Of a stretch of 64,000 bases of DNA, positions 12,497-20,995 are shown one piece after another. Each line of letters opens with the position of its first letter. Within the stretch, counting starts at the first letter, position 1. Origin of the DNA: Planctomycetota bacterium (lineage in GTDB: Bacteria; Planctomycetota; UBA1135; GCA-002686595); NCBI GenBank assembly GCA_016709875.1, contig JADJLZ010000007.1, forward strand, positions 124,001 to 188,000, read 5' to 3'. A program made the translations under genes and the position numbers. Under the pieces are notes generated by a model. The model made no database searches. It saw nothing but the letters and a program-made list of their open reading frames with translations, and was not told where the DNA came from.

Positions 12497-13228
12497 TCAG
12501 CCGCAGGCCAGGCCGCCCGAGGCGACGAGCAACTCGCCGCGCGACCCGCCGAAGGCGTCGAGCACCAGCCAGCGCGTGTCCCCCACGCGCTCGTCGCGGA
12601 ACTCGTGCGCGTGGCCGCAGAGGACGATCGAGGCGTGGTGTTCGCGCGCCGCGGCCTCGACCGCGTCGCGCTGGATCGACTTCTCATCGGGCAGCTTGGC
12701 CGCGATCGCCCTCACCGACGCCCGCCGCAAACGGCGCGCGAGCGCGCGCGCGAACCAGTACGGCAGCCGGGGCGCGATCCAGAGCATCGGCGGCGAACGC
12801 AGCACGCGCCGCAGCCGCTGGTAGCCCGTGTCCTTGGTGCACAGCGTGTCACCGTGCACGCAGAGCATGCGCGTGCCGTCCGGCAACTTCGCCACGAAGC
12901 CCTCCGGCTGCACGCTCCCCCATACGCGCTCGGCGAAGCGCTGCTCGAGCAGGAAATCGCGGTTGCCGTGCACGATGAAGAGCTTCGTGCCCTGCTTCTC
13001 CAGGTGCGCGAGCGCGCCGAGCACGCGCGGCGCCTGGCCCTCGCTCATCTGGGCCGGCCCGACCCACACGTCGAAGAGATCGCCGAGCACGACCAGCTCG
13101 GGGCAGTCCCTCAAGCCCGCGAGGAAGGCCAGGAAGGGCTCGACGCTCTGCGCGTCGCCCAAGTCCAGGTGCAGGTCCGCGATGACTCGCGCGCCCTCGT
13201 GCAACTCGATCTGGGGCAGCGCGCCCAC
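12497..13228 (-). CDS. lpxH: UDP-2,3-diacylglucosamine diphosphatase
   Basis: The 243-residue calcineurin-type phosphoesterase should cleave UDP-2,3-diacylglucosamine in lipid A synthesis. Metal and catalytic motifs are Asp18/His20 (ADLHL), Asp50 (GDLFDVW), Asn89 (GNRDF), His125 (HGDTLCT, with the LpxH-specific LCT) and a C-terminal GHAH. Length matches E. coli LpxH. The start is GTG 13228, 4 bp after the regulator stop, with GAGGAGG about 10 nt upstream. It is the last gene of a GGDEF-NtrC-lpxH operon. A related phosphoesterase with another substrate is possible, but the HGDTLCT-Y-x2-R pattern favours LpxH. Confidence 0.85.
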   Translation of the reverse strand: MGALPQIELHEGARVIADLHLDLGDAQSVEPFLAFLAGLRDCPELVVLGDLFDVWVGPAQMSEGQAPRVLGALAHLEKQGTKLFIVHGNRDFLLEQRFAERVWGSVQPEGFVAKLPDGTRMLCVHGDTLCTKDTGYQRLRRVLRSPPMLWIAPRLPYWFARALARRLRRASVRAIAAKLPDEKSIQRDAVEAAAREHHASIVLCGHAHEFRDERVGDTRWLVLDAFGGSRGELLVASGGLACG

Positions 13229-13232
13229 GTTC

Positions 13233-14600
13233 TCAGCCCTCCTCGGGCGCGTCTCCCGGCGCGTGGATGCCGAAGTCGCGGATCTTCTCCCACAGCACCT
13301 TGCGCGAGATGCCGAGCAGGTCGGCGGTCTGCGAGCGGTGGCCGCCGGTCGCTTCGAGCGCGCGCTGGATGTGCGCCACCTCGTGCTGGCGCAGCACTTC
13401 GCGCAGCGGGCGCACTTCGTCGGTGACCTCGGCCGCACCGCGCCAGCGCGGGTCCATCGGGAGCAGATCCTCGAGCGCGAGCTCGCTCTTCGTGCCGGCG
13501 AGCGCGATCGCGCGCTGGATCGCGTTCTCGAGTTCACGCACATTGCCCGGCCAGGGATAGCGCTCGAGCAGCGCCATGCCGGTGCGCGCGACGGTGTAGC
13601 GCCGGCCGCGGCCGTGGCGCTCGATCAGCGCGGCGACCAGCAGCGGCACGTCGCCCTTGCGCTCGCGCAGCGGCGGGAGCACGACCGGCACGACCTGGAT
13701 GCGGTAGAACAGGTCCTCGCGGAACTTGCCCGCGCGCACGAGGTCGCGCAGCGGGAGCTTGGTCGCGGCGACGATGCGGATGTCGATCGAGCGCGTGTCC
13801 TCGCTGCCCAGGCGCTCGAAGGAGCGCTCCTGCAGCACGCGCAGGAGCTTGACCTGCACCGCGAGCGGCATGTCGTCGATGTCGTCCAGGAAGAAGGTGC
13901 CCTTGTCGGCGAGCTCGAAGCGGCCGCGGCGCTCCTTGCGCGCGTCGGTGAAGGCGCCCTTCTCGAAGCCGAAGAGCTCGGCCTCGAGCAGCGTCTCGGG
14001 CAGCGCAGCGCAGGAGAGCGCGACGAAGGGTCCATCCTTGCGCGTCGAGAGTTGGTGCAGTGCGAGAGCGATGCGCTCCTTGCCCGTGCCCGACTCGCCC
14101 TGAATCAGCACGGTCACGTCGCTGGGCGCGACGGTGCGCACGCGCTCGAACACCACGCGCATGGTCTCCGAATGGCCGACGATGCCCTCGAAGTCGTCGT
14201 ACTTGAGCTGCGCGCGCAGCGCGAGGTTCTCCGCCTCGAGCGCCGACAGACGCGCGAAGGTGTCGACCATGCGCACGAGATGCTCGTTGCGAAAGGGTTT
14301 CTGGACGTAGTTGGTGGCGCCCAGACGCATCGCCTCGACGGCCTGGTCCACGCTGGCAAAGCCCGTGATCAGCACGACCGGCCGGCGCGGTTCGAGCGCC
14401 AGCGAGCGCTCGAGCACGGCCATCCCGCCCGCGCCGGGCATGCGCATGTCGGTGATCACCGCCTCGGGCGGATCACGCTCGAGCGCGGCGAGCGCAGCGG
14501 ACGTGTCCTCGACCGCCACGACCGTGTGTCCCGCCTCTTCGAGCGCATCGCCGAGGGTGACACGGATCGTGATCTCGTCCTCTGCCAGCAGGACGCGCAT
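13233..14600 (-). CDS. NtrC-family sigma-54-dependent response regulator
   Basis: The 455-residue activator has a receiver domain (1-120) with acidic pocket Glu7-Asp8-Glu9, phosphoacceptor Asp51 and Lys101 in QKPF. A sigma-54 AAA+ domain follows (about 138-370): Walker A GESGTGKE at 168-175, a sigma-54-contact loop reading GAFTDA (215-220) instead of GAFTGA, and Walker B FFLDD. A Fis-type helix-turn-helix lies at the C-terminus (about 405-445; HRSQTADLLGISRKVLWEKI). Phosphorylation should drive oligomerisation and ATP-dependent opening of sigma-54 promoters. Its cognate kinase is not adjacent. It lies 6 bp after the GGDEF-like gene and 4 bp before lpxH. Confidence 0.92.
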   Translation of the reverse strand: MRVLLAEDEITIRVTLGDALEEAGHTVVAVEDTSAALAALERDPPEAVITDMRMPGAGGMAVLERSLALEPRRPVVLITGFASVDQAVEAMRLGATNYVQKPFRNEHLVRMVDTFARLSALEAENLALRAQLKYDDFEGIVGHSETMRVVFERVRTVAPSDVTVLIQGESGTGKERIALALHQLSTRKDGPFVALSCAALPETLLEAELFGFEKGAFTDARKERRGRFELADKGTFFLDDIDDMPLAVQVKLLRVLQERSFERLGSEDTRSIDIRIVAATKLPLRDLVRAGKFREDLFYRIQVVPVVLPPLRERKGDVPLLVAALIERHGRGRRYTVARTGMALLERYPWPGNVRELENAIQRAIALAGTKSELALEDLLPMDPRWRGAAEVTDEVRPLREVLRQHEVAHIQRALEATGGHRSQTADLLGISRKVLWEKIRDFGIHAPGDAPEEG

Positions 14601-14606
14601 CGGGCC

Positions 14607-15155
14607 TCAGCTCGGTCCCCCGGCCGCGCGCACGCACAGGCGGCCGCCGCCGCCGGCGATGGCCTCCTCGAGCGCCAGCTCGGCGCCGCGGTAGAGCGCG
14701 TCGTGGAAGAGCATCCCCTCGCCTTCGAGCGAGCACAGCCCGATCGAGACGCTGACGCGCGCGAGGTTGCCGCCGAGCTCGGCCGAGAGCACGCCGGAGT
14801 TCTCGATCAGCCGCGCGCCCAGGGTGCGCGCGCCCTGCGGCGGCGTGTGTGGGAGCAGCAGCGCGAGCCGGTCGTCCGCGGTGCGACCGAGGAAGTCCGA
14901 GGAGCGCGTCGCACGCTTCAGGAGGTCGACCAGGCGCTCGAGCACCTGCTCCTTGAACTCATAGCCGTGCCGGTCGCGCAGCGCGTCGAGCTGGTCGACG
15001 GCGAGCAGCATGCACGAGAGCGGGTAGGAGTAGCGCTGGGCGCGCGCGAACTCGATGCGCAGCAGGTGCTGGATCTGCGCCACCGAGTACAGGCCGCGCT
15101 CCTCGGGCGGAGTGTGCGAACGGGGAGTGGACGCCTGGGATCGGGGATCGGTCAT
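14607..15155 (-). CDS. Degenerate GGDEF-domain protein
   Basis: This 182-residue protein has a GGDEF-like fold: an AxRYSYPLSCMLLAVDQLDAL strand-helix as in diguanylate cyclases, DFLGRTADDRLALLLPHT, then VSVSIGLCSLE near the end. The catalytic GG(D/E)EF sequence is replaced by TADDR (92-96), so cyclic di-GMP synthesis is unlikely; a regulatory or scaffold role is more plausible. There is no sensor domain, only about 20 extra N-terminal residues. It begins the operon with the NtrC regulator and lpxH and may convey a signal to the regulator. Confidence 0.75.
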   Translation of the reverse strand: MTDPRSQASTPRSHTPPEERGLYSVAQIQHLLRIEFARAQRYSYPLSCMLLAVDQLDALRDRHGYEFKEQVLERLVDLLKRATRSSDFLGRTADDRLALLLPHTPPQGARTLGARLIENSGVLSAELGGNLARVSVSIGLCSLEGEGMLFHDALYRGAELALEEAIAGGGGRLCVRAAGGPS

Positions 15156-15302
15156 GGCTGTCTGGTTCTCCGCGCTGGTTTGTACACCACCCGGAGCGGT
15201 GCGTCACTCCCGCGCAGCGCGCCAGCGTAGCCCTGGACCCCGGGCCGGACTATCCTCGGCGCCACGGGCGCGCTCGGCGCCAGTCCAAGGACCCTCGCGC
15301 GC

Positions 15303-16871
15303 ATGATCCCCCTCGCCAGCCTTTGCCTGTTCTTCGCCGTGTCTCAGGCGAGCGGCGACTGGACCGCCCTCCCCGCGCCCGCGCTGTGTGCACCTCCGCC
15401 CCCGCACGGCCATCCGCCCGCGCTCTGGGATGGGAGTCACATCCGGCCGCTCGCTGCGCGGGCTGACACGAGCACGCGTGCGGGCGGGGCGCGACTGCCG
15501 CTCTCGACGGTGGCGCAGATGCTCGAAGAGGACGCCCGCGCGAGCGGCAGCCCGCTGGAGTTCTTCCGCGGCTCGCCGCAATTGCTCGCGCGCGGCGCTC
15601 CCGCGGCGCTCGCGCGCGCCCGCGCGCTGCTCGCCGACCTCGACCAGCAGGCGGGTGCGCTCGCGGTCGACCTCGAAGTCACGCTGCGCGAGCTCCCGAA
15701 CGGAGCGCCGGCCGACGCGGCGGGTACCCAGCTGCTCGCCGAGCGCGCGCGCTGCGACTCGGGCGAGGAGGCCTGCTTCGGATCGCGCAAGAGCGAGAGC
15801 TTCGTCGAGTCCTTCGAGGTCGAGGTCGCGGCCGACAGCGGCGTCAGCCGGCCCGAGATCTCGCTGCTCGCGACCGGCACGACGCTGCACGTGTGGGCCT
15901 CGCGCGTCGCGCAGGGCCGCTCGATCTTCCTCTCGGGACTGTTCGACACGGCGAAGCAGGCCGAGCGCACGAGCTTCGACACGCAGACGAACGATCTGGG
16001 GACGCTCGAACAGCCGCGCCTGGACGTCTTGCAGTGCGCCTTCTCCGGCCTGGTCGAGAGCGGAAAGCGGTTGGAGCTCGAGTTCTGCCCCAAGGCCGGC
16101 GGTCCGCGCTACGCGCTCTCGATCCAGGCCACGACCCTCGCCACGCCGAGCGCGGCCGACGCACGCGGCTGGCGCATCCTCGACCTCGCCTTCCTGGCGC
16201 GCGACGCGCGCGCGCTGCCGCGCCTGGGCCCGGGCGCGCTGCTCCTGGGCGACTTCAGCTGGACCGAGGAGTCCCCCGCCGGTGTCGCCCTGCCGCCCTC
16301 TGCCATCGCCGCGAGCCTGCAGGACTCGCGCGCCGCGGGCGCCGACGCGCTGGCGCGCAACCCGCCGCCGATGTACTGGACCGACGATCTGCTCTTCGTC
16401 CCGCGCGCGGACGCGCCGCTCGCCGAGCGCGCGCTGGAGCTCGTCTCGGGGGCGGAGTCGCTGCGCGGCCGCACGAGCACGATCGAACTCGCACAGGCCG
16501 GCGTGAGCGCACGTTTCCCGGTCTCGAGCGGCTTCCCCGCGCGCCTGCTCGTCGGCAGCGAGCAACCCTGGCTGATCGGCTACCACACCGAGCTCGCGCC
16601 CCAGACCTGGATGCCGGCACCCGAGGTCGCGGTGGGCTTCGACGGGTTGTGCGTCTGGATCGGCCCGCGCGAACAGGCCGCGCGCTGCGCCGCCTGGAGT
16701 GTGCGCACCGCGCCTGCGCGTGTCCTGGGTCGCGAGGCGGTGCGTCTGGGGAGCCTGCAGTCGCTCTCGCGCGAGCTGCGCAGCGCCGCCGGCCGGCTGG
16801 ATCTCGAGCACCCGCAGACCGAGCTCTTCGGCGGCGCCGATCGGCTGCAACTCGCCCTGCGCGCGCGCTGA
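15303..16871 (+). CDS. Exported protein with a secretin-N-like segment, unknown function
   Basis: The 522-residue product starts with a short signal peptide (MIPLASLCLFFAVSQASG). Residues about 85-125 (ALARARALLADLDQQAGALAVDLEVTL, split here only for description) resemble the repeated N-domain of secretins, where a helix ending in LD is followed by a strand. No secretin pore domain follows and the remaining 390 residues are unfamiliar. It is divergent from the GGDEF operon across 147 bp, where no strong promoter is evident. It is followed 75 bp later by rpoN. Confidence 0.6.
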   Translation: MIPLASLCLFFAVSQASGDWTALPAPALCAPPPPHGHPPALWDGSHIRPLAARADTSTRAGGARLPLSTVAQMLEEDARASGSPLEFFRGSPQLLARGAPAALARARALLADLDQQAGALAVDLEVTLRELPNGAPADAAGTQLLAERARCDSGEEACFGSRKSESFVESFEVEVAADSGVSRPEISLLATGTTLHVWASRVAQGRSIFLSGLFDTAKQAERTSFDTQTNDLGTLEQPRLDVLQCAFSGLVESGKRLELEFCPKAGGPRYALSIQATTLATPSAADARGWRILDLAFLARDARALPRLGPGALLLGDFSWTEESPAGVALPPSAIAASLQDSRAAGADALARNPPPMYWTDDLLFVPRADAPLAERALELVSGAESLRGRTSTIELAQAGVSARFPVSSGFPARLLVGSEQPWLIGYHTELAPQTWMPAPEVAVGFDGLCVWIGPREQAARCAAWSVRTAPARVLGREAVRLGSLQSLSRELRSAAGRLDLEHPQTELFGGADRLQLALRAR

Positions 16872-16928
16872 TCGAAAAGTAGGGTCGGCCCAGCTTTCCG
16901 CCGGGCAAGTGGAAGCCGCCGGGGCGCG

Positions 16929-16946
16929 TGGCACTATACTTGTTGC
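16929..16946 (+). promoter_or_regulatory. rpoN promoter: leaderless -10 element overlapping a sigma-54-like site
   Basis: TATACT at 16935-16940 is a near-consensus -10 hexamer whose predicted +1 is 16947, the G of the rpoN GTG start. The transcript would therefore be leaderless. No good -35 is seen. The same bases form TGGCAC-N5-TTGT (16929-16943), close to the -24/-12 sigma-54 consensus. A sigma-54 start there would fall inside the gene, so binding would more likely repress. Both readings are inference. Confidence 0.45.
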
Positions 16947-18413
16947 GTGAAGCTCGGACTCAGTCAATCGGCGCGCATGGAGCAGCGCCTTCTGCAATCG
17001 CCGCAGATGATCCAGGCGATGCAGATCCTGCAGTTGTCGTCGCAGGATCTGCTCGACCGCATGCAGCAGGAGCTGGTCGAGAATCCCTTCCTGGAAGTCG
17101 CCGACGGCGAGCGCTCCGAGGGTTCGGAAAGCATCGAAGGCCCCGAGGTGATCGACACCGGCGAGGGCTCGAGCGCCGACGAGGCGCAGCTCTCGGGGAT
17201 GGTCAGCGAACTCGAGCACTACACTCGCGGCGGTGACGACCGTGGGCGCGTGACCGCCGCCGGACAGGAAGAGTCCGACCGCAAGCTCGAAGCGATGGCC
17301 AACACGCCCGACAGCGGACGCACACTGGCCGAGGAACTCTCCGAAGAGCTCGCCTTCCTCGAACTCGACGAGCGCAGCCGGCGCATCTGCGAGCAGATCC
17401 TGTACTCGCTCGACGAGCGCGGCTACCTGATGGGCACGCACGAGGAGGTCGCGAGCGAGTCGAGCGTCCCCGGCGAGCCGCCCGTCGCCCTGAGCGAGGT
17501 CGAGCACTGGCTGGCCGAGTTGCGCCACCTCTCGCACCCGGCCATCGGCGCGCGCGACTTGAAGGAGTGCCTGCTGCTGCAACTCGCGGCCTCGGGCCAC
17601 GAGGACCCGCTGCTCGCCGCGATCGTCGAGAACCACCTCGAGGATCTCGAGCACAACCGCCTGCCGCGCGTTGCGAAGGTCACCGGCCGCAGCATGGAGG
17701 ACGTCAAGGAGGCCGTCGACGTGCTCAAGCGCTTCGATCCGCACCCGGGCTCGGGCTACGGCGACACCCGCGCCGCGGTCATCGCGCCCGATGTGATGGT
17801 CGAAGAGCAGGACGGCGAGTACCTCGTGCGCCTCGAACGCGCGCGCCTGCCGCGCCTGACGCTCAGCCAGGCCTACAAGGAGTTCCTGCGCAGCGCCAAG
17901 GAAGGCAACCGCGAGGGAGCCGCGCGCGAGTGGATCAAGAAGCGCATGGAGTCCGCGCGCTGGTTCCTCGAGGCCGTCGAGCAGCGCGCCAACACGCTCG
18001 AGCGCGTCGCCAAGTCCGTCTTCGCGCGCCAGCGCGGCTTCCTCGACCGCGGCGTCGAGGGCCTCGTGCCGCTGCGCATGCAGGAGGTCGCCGACGAGGT
18101 GCACGTGCACATCTCGACCGTCAGCCGCGCCGTCGCCGGCAAGTACGCGCAGACGCCGCGCGGCATCTTCCCGCTCAAGTACTTCTTCACCAGCGGCACG
18201 ACCTCGCAGACCGGCGAGGTCCAGAGCCAGCAGTCGATCCAGCAGATGATCGCCAAGCTCGTGGCCGGCGAAGATCCGCAGAAGCCGCTCTCCGACGAGG
18301 AACTCGCGGCCCTGCTCGAGGAAAAAGACCAGATCAAGATCGCGCGTCGCACGGTGACCAAGTACCGCAAGGCGCTGCGCATCCCCTCCTCCAGCGAGCG
18401 CAAGGCGTTCTAG
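16947..18413 (+). CDS. rpoN: RNA polymerase sigma-54 factor
   Basis: The 488-residue sigma factor begins with the activator-interacting region (KLGLSQSARMEQRLLQSPQMIQAMQILQL split over residues 2-30, then the typical QELVENPFLE). A highly acidic region II follows (about 50-110). The core-binding domain, a helix-turn-helix (MQEVADEVHVHISTVSRAV) and the RpoN box ARRTVTKYRKAL (466-477), which reads the -24 element, follow in order. It starts with GTG at 16947 because this gives the canonical MK-LxLSQ N-terminus. Two sigma-54 activators in this window are natural partners. Confidence 0.97.
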   Translation: MKLGLSQSARMEQRLLQSPQMIQAMQILQLSSQDLLDRMQQELVENPFLEVADGERSEGSESIEGPEVIDTGEGSSADEAQLSGMVSELEHYTRGGDDRGRVTAAGQEESDRKLEAMANTPDSGRTLAEELSEELAFLELDERSRRICEQILYSLDERGYLMGTHEEVASESSVPGEPPVALSEVEHWLAELRHLSHPAIGARDLKECLLLQLAASGHEDPLLAAIVENHLEDLEHNRLPRVAKVTGRSMEDVKEAVDVLKRFDPHPGSGYGDTRAAVIAPDVMVEEQDGEYLVRLERARLPRLTLSQAYKEFLRSAKEGNREGAAREWIKKRMESARWFLEAVEQRANTLERVAKSVFARQRGFLDRGVEGLVPLRMQEVADEVHVHISTVSRAVAGKYAQTPRGIFPLKYFFTSGTTSQTGEVQSQQSIQQMIAKLVAGEDPQKPLSDEELAALLEEKDQIKIARRTVTKYRKALRIPSSSERKAF

Positions 18414-18465
18414 CCGCCCAGCGCTCTTCCCCGCCCGCGAAACCCAAGCCCCCACGCATTCCGAC

Positions 18466-19029
18466 ATGGCCGTTAGGTCCACCGAACTCCGCAAAGGCAC
18501 CGTCATCATCGGCCAACGCGGCGAGCTGCTCCTGATCACCGAGTACATGCACCACACGCCGGGCAACCTGCGCGCGGTGATCCACATGAAGGTCCGGAAC
18601 ATCCAGACCGGCCAGAGCATGCCCATGCGCCTGTCCTCGAGCGACTCCTTCGAGGTCGCGTACCTCGACAAGAAGAAGTGCGAGTACCTCTACAAGGACT
18701 CGAGCGGCTACGTCTTCATGGACCAGGCCAGCTTCGAGCAGTTCCCGCTGCAGGAGGACCTCGTCGGCGACAAGATGGGCTTCGTGCGCGAGAACACCGT
18801 CGTCGACGTGACCTTCCACGACGCGCTCGCGATCGGCGTCGAGCTGCCCACGACCGTGGTGCTCAAGGTGGTCGAAGCCGAGATCGCCGCGCGCGGCGAC
18901 ACCGCGACCAACGTCAAGAAGGACGCCGTGCTCGAGACCGGGCTCAAGATCCGCGTGCCCTCGCACATCAAGGCCGGCGAGGACGTCAAGATCAGCACGG
19001 CCGATGGCGAGTTCCAGGGCCGCGCCTGA
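18466..19029 (+). CDS. efp: Elongation factor P (TPGN-loop variant)
   Basis: The 187-residue protein has the three EF-P domains: KOW-like domain I (1-65), an OB domain containing GYVFMD (about 66-128), and a C-terminal OB domain ending in the family signature TGLKIRVPSHIKAGEDVKI. EF-P relieves ribosome stalling at polyproline. Aligned without gaps to the E. coli protein, the loop reads TPGNLRA: Asn34 occupies the site of the beta-lysylated Lys34, and also the rhamnosylated-Arg position of Pseudomonas. Neither known modification could occur at that residue. The gene follows rpoN by 52 bp and may be co-transcribed. Confidence 0.93.
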   Translation: MAVRSTELRKGTVIIGQRGELLLITEYMHHTPGNLRAVIHMKVRNIQTGQSMPMRLSSSDSFEVAYLDKKKCEYLYKDSSGYVFMDQASFEQFPLQEDLVGDKMGFVRENTVVDVTFHDALAIGVELPTTVVLKVVEAEIAARGDTATNVKKDAVLETGLKIRVPSHIKAGEDVKISTADGEFQGRA

Positions 19030-19045
19030 TCCAGCCGCGCCCGCC

Positions 19046-20497
19046 TCAGCCGCGCAGGTAGACCCAGACCGACAGGTCGCGCGTCTCGACGTAGAGCGGG
19101 AAGCACTTCACCAGCCGGCAACGCTCGCGCAGGAAGCGCTCGAATTCGCGCGCGTCCTGCGGCTCCCAGCCCTTCATCTGCTCGGGGTTGAACACGTACC
19201 ACGCCCGACGCGCGTGCGTGGCCCACTCGCGCGGCCGTTGCGTGCGCCAGCGGTCGAGCCAGGGCACGCGTTGGGGCGTCGCGAGGTCGGTGCTCTGCGG
19301 GTCGAGATAGTACTCGCCCACGGGCGCCTCCATGCCGAGCACGAGGTCGCCGCTCTCGCGCTGGTTCCAGACATAGTCGTAGGCCTCGCGCCAGGGCGGC
19401 CGCTCGCCCGCGCGCGGGCCGAAGTAGAGCAGCGTGCTGGCCAGCGCCGGCAGCACGAGCAGCGCGAGCCAGCAAGCGGCGATCGCGTCGCCGCGGCGCG
19501 AGCGCTCCGGCGGGTGCGCCAGCGGCCAGGCGGCGAGGATCGCGATCCAGGGCAGCAGCACGAAGACGTACTGCGCCGAAACGACCACCTGCAGCGAGCA
19601 CAGCAGCATCGCGCACAAGCCCAGCACGACCACCAGCGCCGCGATCAGGCCGAAGGCGGCGCGCCGCACCCAGGCCGCGAAGATGCCGAAGAACGCGGCC
19701 GCTCCGAGCAGCGGCGTGACGTAGAAGCCGGTCGTGAGCAGGTAGTGAACCGTCGAGCTGTCTGGCGCGCGGTGCAGATAGGTCTGCCACGTGCGCCAGG
19801 CCCAGGCGCAGCCGAGCAGCGCTCCTGCTCCGAGCAGCGCGAGCAGCGCGGCGCGCACGCGGCGGCTGTTCTCGAGCTCGGGCAGGCGCAGCGGCGAGAG
19901 CAGCCAGGGCGCGAGGCACAGCGCGGGGAGCAGCACGACCGCCGAGGGATGGAACAGGCCCGCGAGAGCGACGAGCGCACACCCCGCGAGCGCCTGCCAC
20001 AGGCGCGAATTCCACAGCGCGCGCAGCACGAGGCCTCCGCCGACGAGTGCCGTGAGCTGCGCGAGCGTGTAGAAGCGCGCATTCTGCGACCAGTACACGT
20101 GCCAGCTGCTCGCCGCCACGAGCAGGGCCGCCGCCGCCGCGCGGCGCGCATCGGCGACGGGCCGGAAGGCGAACCAGGTCGCGGGGATCACCAGCCAGCC
20201 GGCGATCGCGGGCAAGAGGCGCAGGTTGAACTCGGTCGGCTCCCCGCCGAGCAGGCGCACGAGCGCGCCGATCGCTGAGTAGCCGAGTTTGTTGTGCAGC
20301 TCCGGGTTCGCAAGGCTCGCCTGCAGGTCGAACCAGGTCGCGGCCTCGTCGTACCACAGGCTCCACTCCCCCAGGCGCCAGAAGCGCACGAGGCCCAGGA
20401 GCAGCGCGAGGACCAGGAGGCCGATGGCGAACCCGTCGCGCGGTTCGCGCTCGGAAGGTGCTCGGTCCGCGGGGGGTGCCAGGTGCGAGCTTTGCAC
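19046..20497 (-). CDS. GT-C (GT39/ArnT-like) membrane glycosyltransferase
   Basis: The 483-residue integral membrane protein starts, as best judged, at GTG 20497, just before the first transmembrane helix. A first helix (23-37) is followed by WSLWYDEAATW with Asp50-Glu51, the catalytic acidic pair of GT39/ArnT/PMT-type enzymes that use polyprenyl-phosphate sugars at the outer face. About ten more hydrophobic helices follow, then a soluble C-terminal domain. Donor and acceptor are unknown. The nearby polyprenol-type GT2 enzymes (22.6-24.7 kb) could supply its lipid-linked sugar. It converges with efp across 16 bp. Confidence 0.8.
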   Translation of the reverse strand: MQSSHLAPPADRAPSEREPRDGFAIGLLVLALLLGLVRFWRLGEWSLWYDEAATWFDLQASLANPELHNKLGYSAIGALVRLLGGEPTEFNLRLLPAIAGWLVIPATWFAFRPVADARRAAAAALLVAASSWHVYWSQNARFYTLAQLTALVGGGLVLRALWNSRLWQALAGCALVALAGLFHPSAVVLLPALCLAPWLLSPLRLPELENSRRVRAALLALLGAGALLGCAWAWRTWQTYLHRAPDSSTVHYLLTTGFYVTPLLGAAAFFGIFAAWVRRAAFGLIAALVVVLGLCAMLLCSLQVVVSAQYVFVLLPWIAILAAWPLAHPPERSRRGDAIAACWLALLVLPALASTLLYFGPRAGERPPWREAYDYVWNQRESGDLVLGMEAPVGEYYLDPQSTDLATPQRVPWLDRWRTQRPREWATHARRAWYVFNPEQMKGWEPQDAREFERFLRERCRLVKCFPLYVETRDLSVWVYLRG

Positions 20498-20590
20498 TCC
20501 AGCAGGGTTCCACAGCCGGCCGACGAAGGCAACAGCCCGGAAACGCCGGCTTGCCCTGGCCGCGCTCCGGAGGGGAGAATCCACCCACCG

Positions 20591-20995
20591 ATGATCCGCC
20601 GCCTCTCCTCGCCCCTGGCCTTGGCGTTCCTCGCCACGGGCTGCTCGTTGCTCGACCACTCGGCCAAGGTCGCGCTCGGCAGCGATCCTCCCGGCGCGCG
20701 CGTCCTGATCGACCAGCAGGACAGCGGCTTCGTGACGCCCTGCGTGCTCGAGCTCGACCCCGACGACCGCACGCGCATGGAGCTCGTGCTGCCCGGCTAC
20801 GAGACCGCGCGCCGCATGCTCGTGCCCGAGCGCGACGCGAGCCTGATCCTGTGGAGCGACATGTACCTGCGCAGCGAGGTGTGGCACTTCCCGCTCTGGC
20901 TCAACACGCGCGACCTGTTCGAGCCACTCAAGATCGACAAGCGCTTCTCGCCCTCGCGCATCTTCGTGCGCCTCGAGCGCAGCGCCGACAAGTGA
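20591..20995 (+). CDS. Small PEGA-domain lipoprotein
   Basis: The 134-residue product has a lipoprotein signal peptide with lipobox ATGC (Cys18). A PEGA domain follows: SDPPGARVLIDQQDSGFVTPC, then a strand and GYETARRML at residues about 29-80. PEGA is a beta module of surface or envelope-linked proteins. ATG 20591 has a GGAG Shine-Dalgarno element about 14 bp upstream. Its TGA stop overlaps the GTG start of gmhB, so the two are translationally coupled. Confidence 0.8.
   Translation: MIRRLSSPLALAFLATGCSLLDHSAKVALGSDPPGARVLIDQQDSGFVTPCVLELDPDDRTRMELVLPGYETARRMLVPERDASLILWSDMYLRSEVWHFPLWLNTRDLFEPLKIDKRFSPSRIFVRLERSADK

Noticed and set aside
16929..16955. Sigma-54 promoter driving rpoN expression
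   Set aside because: The start site would be about 16955, inside the reading frame; repression or coincidence is more likely.
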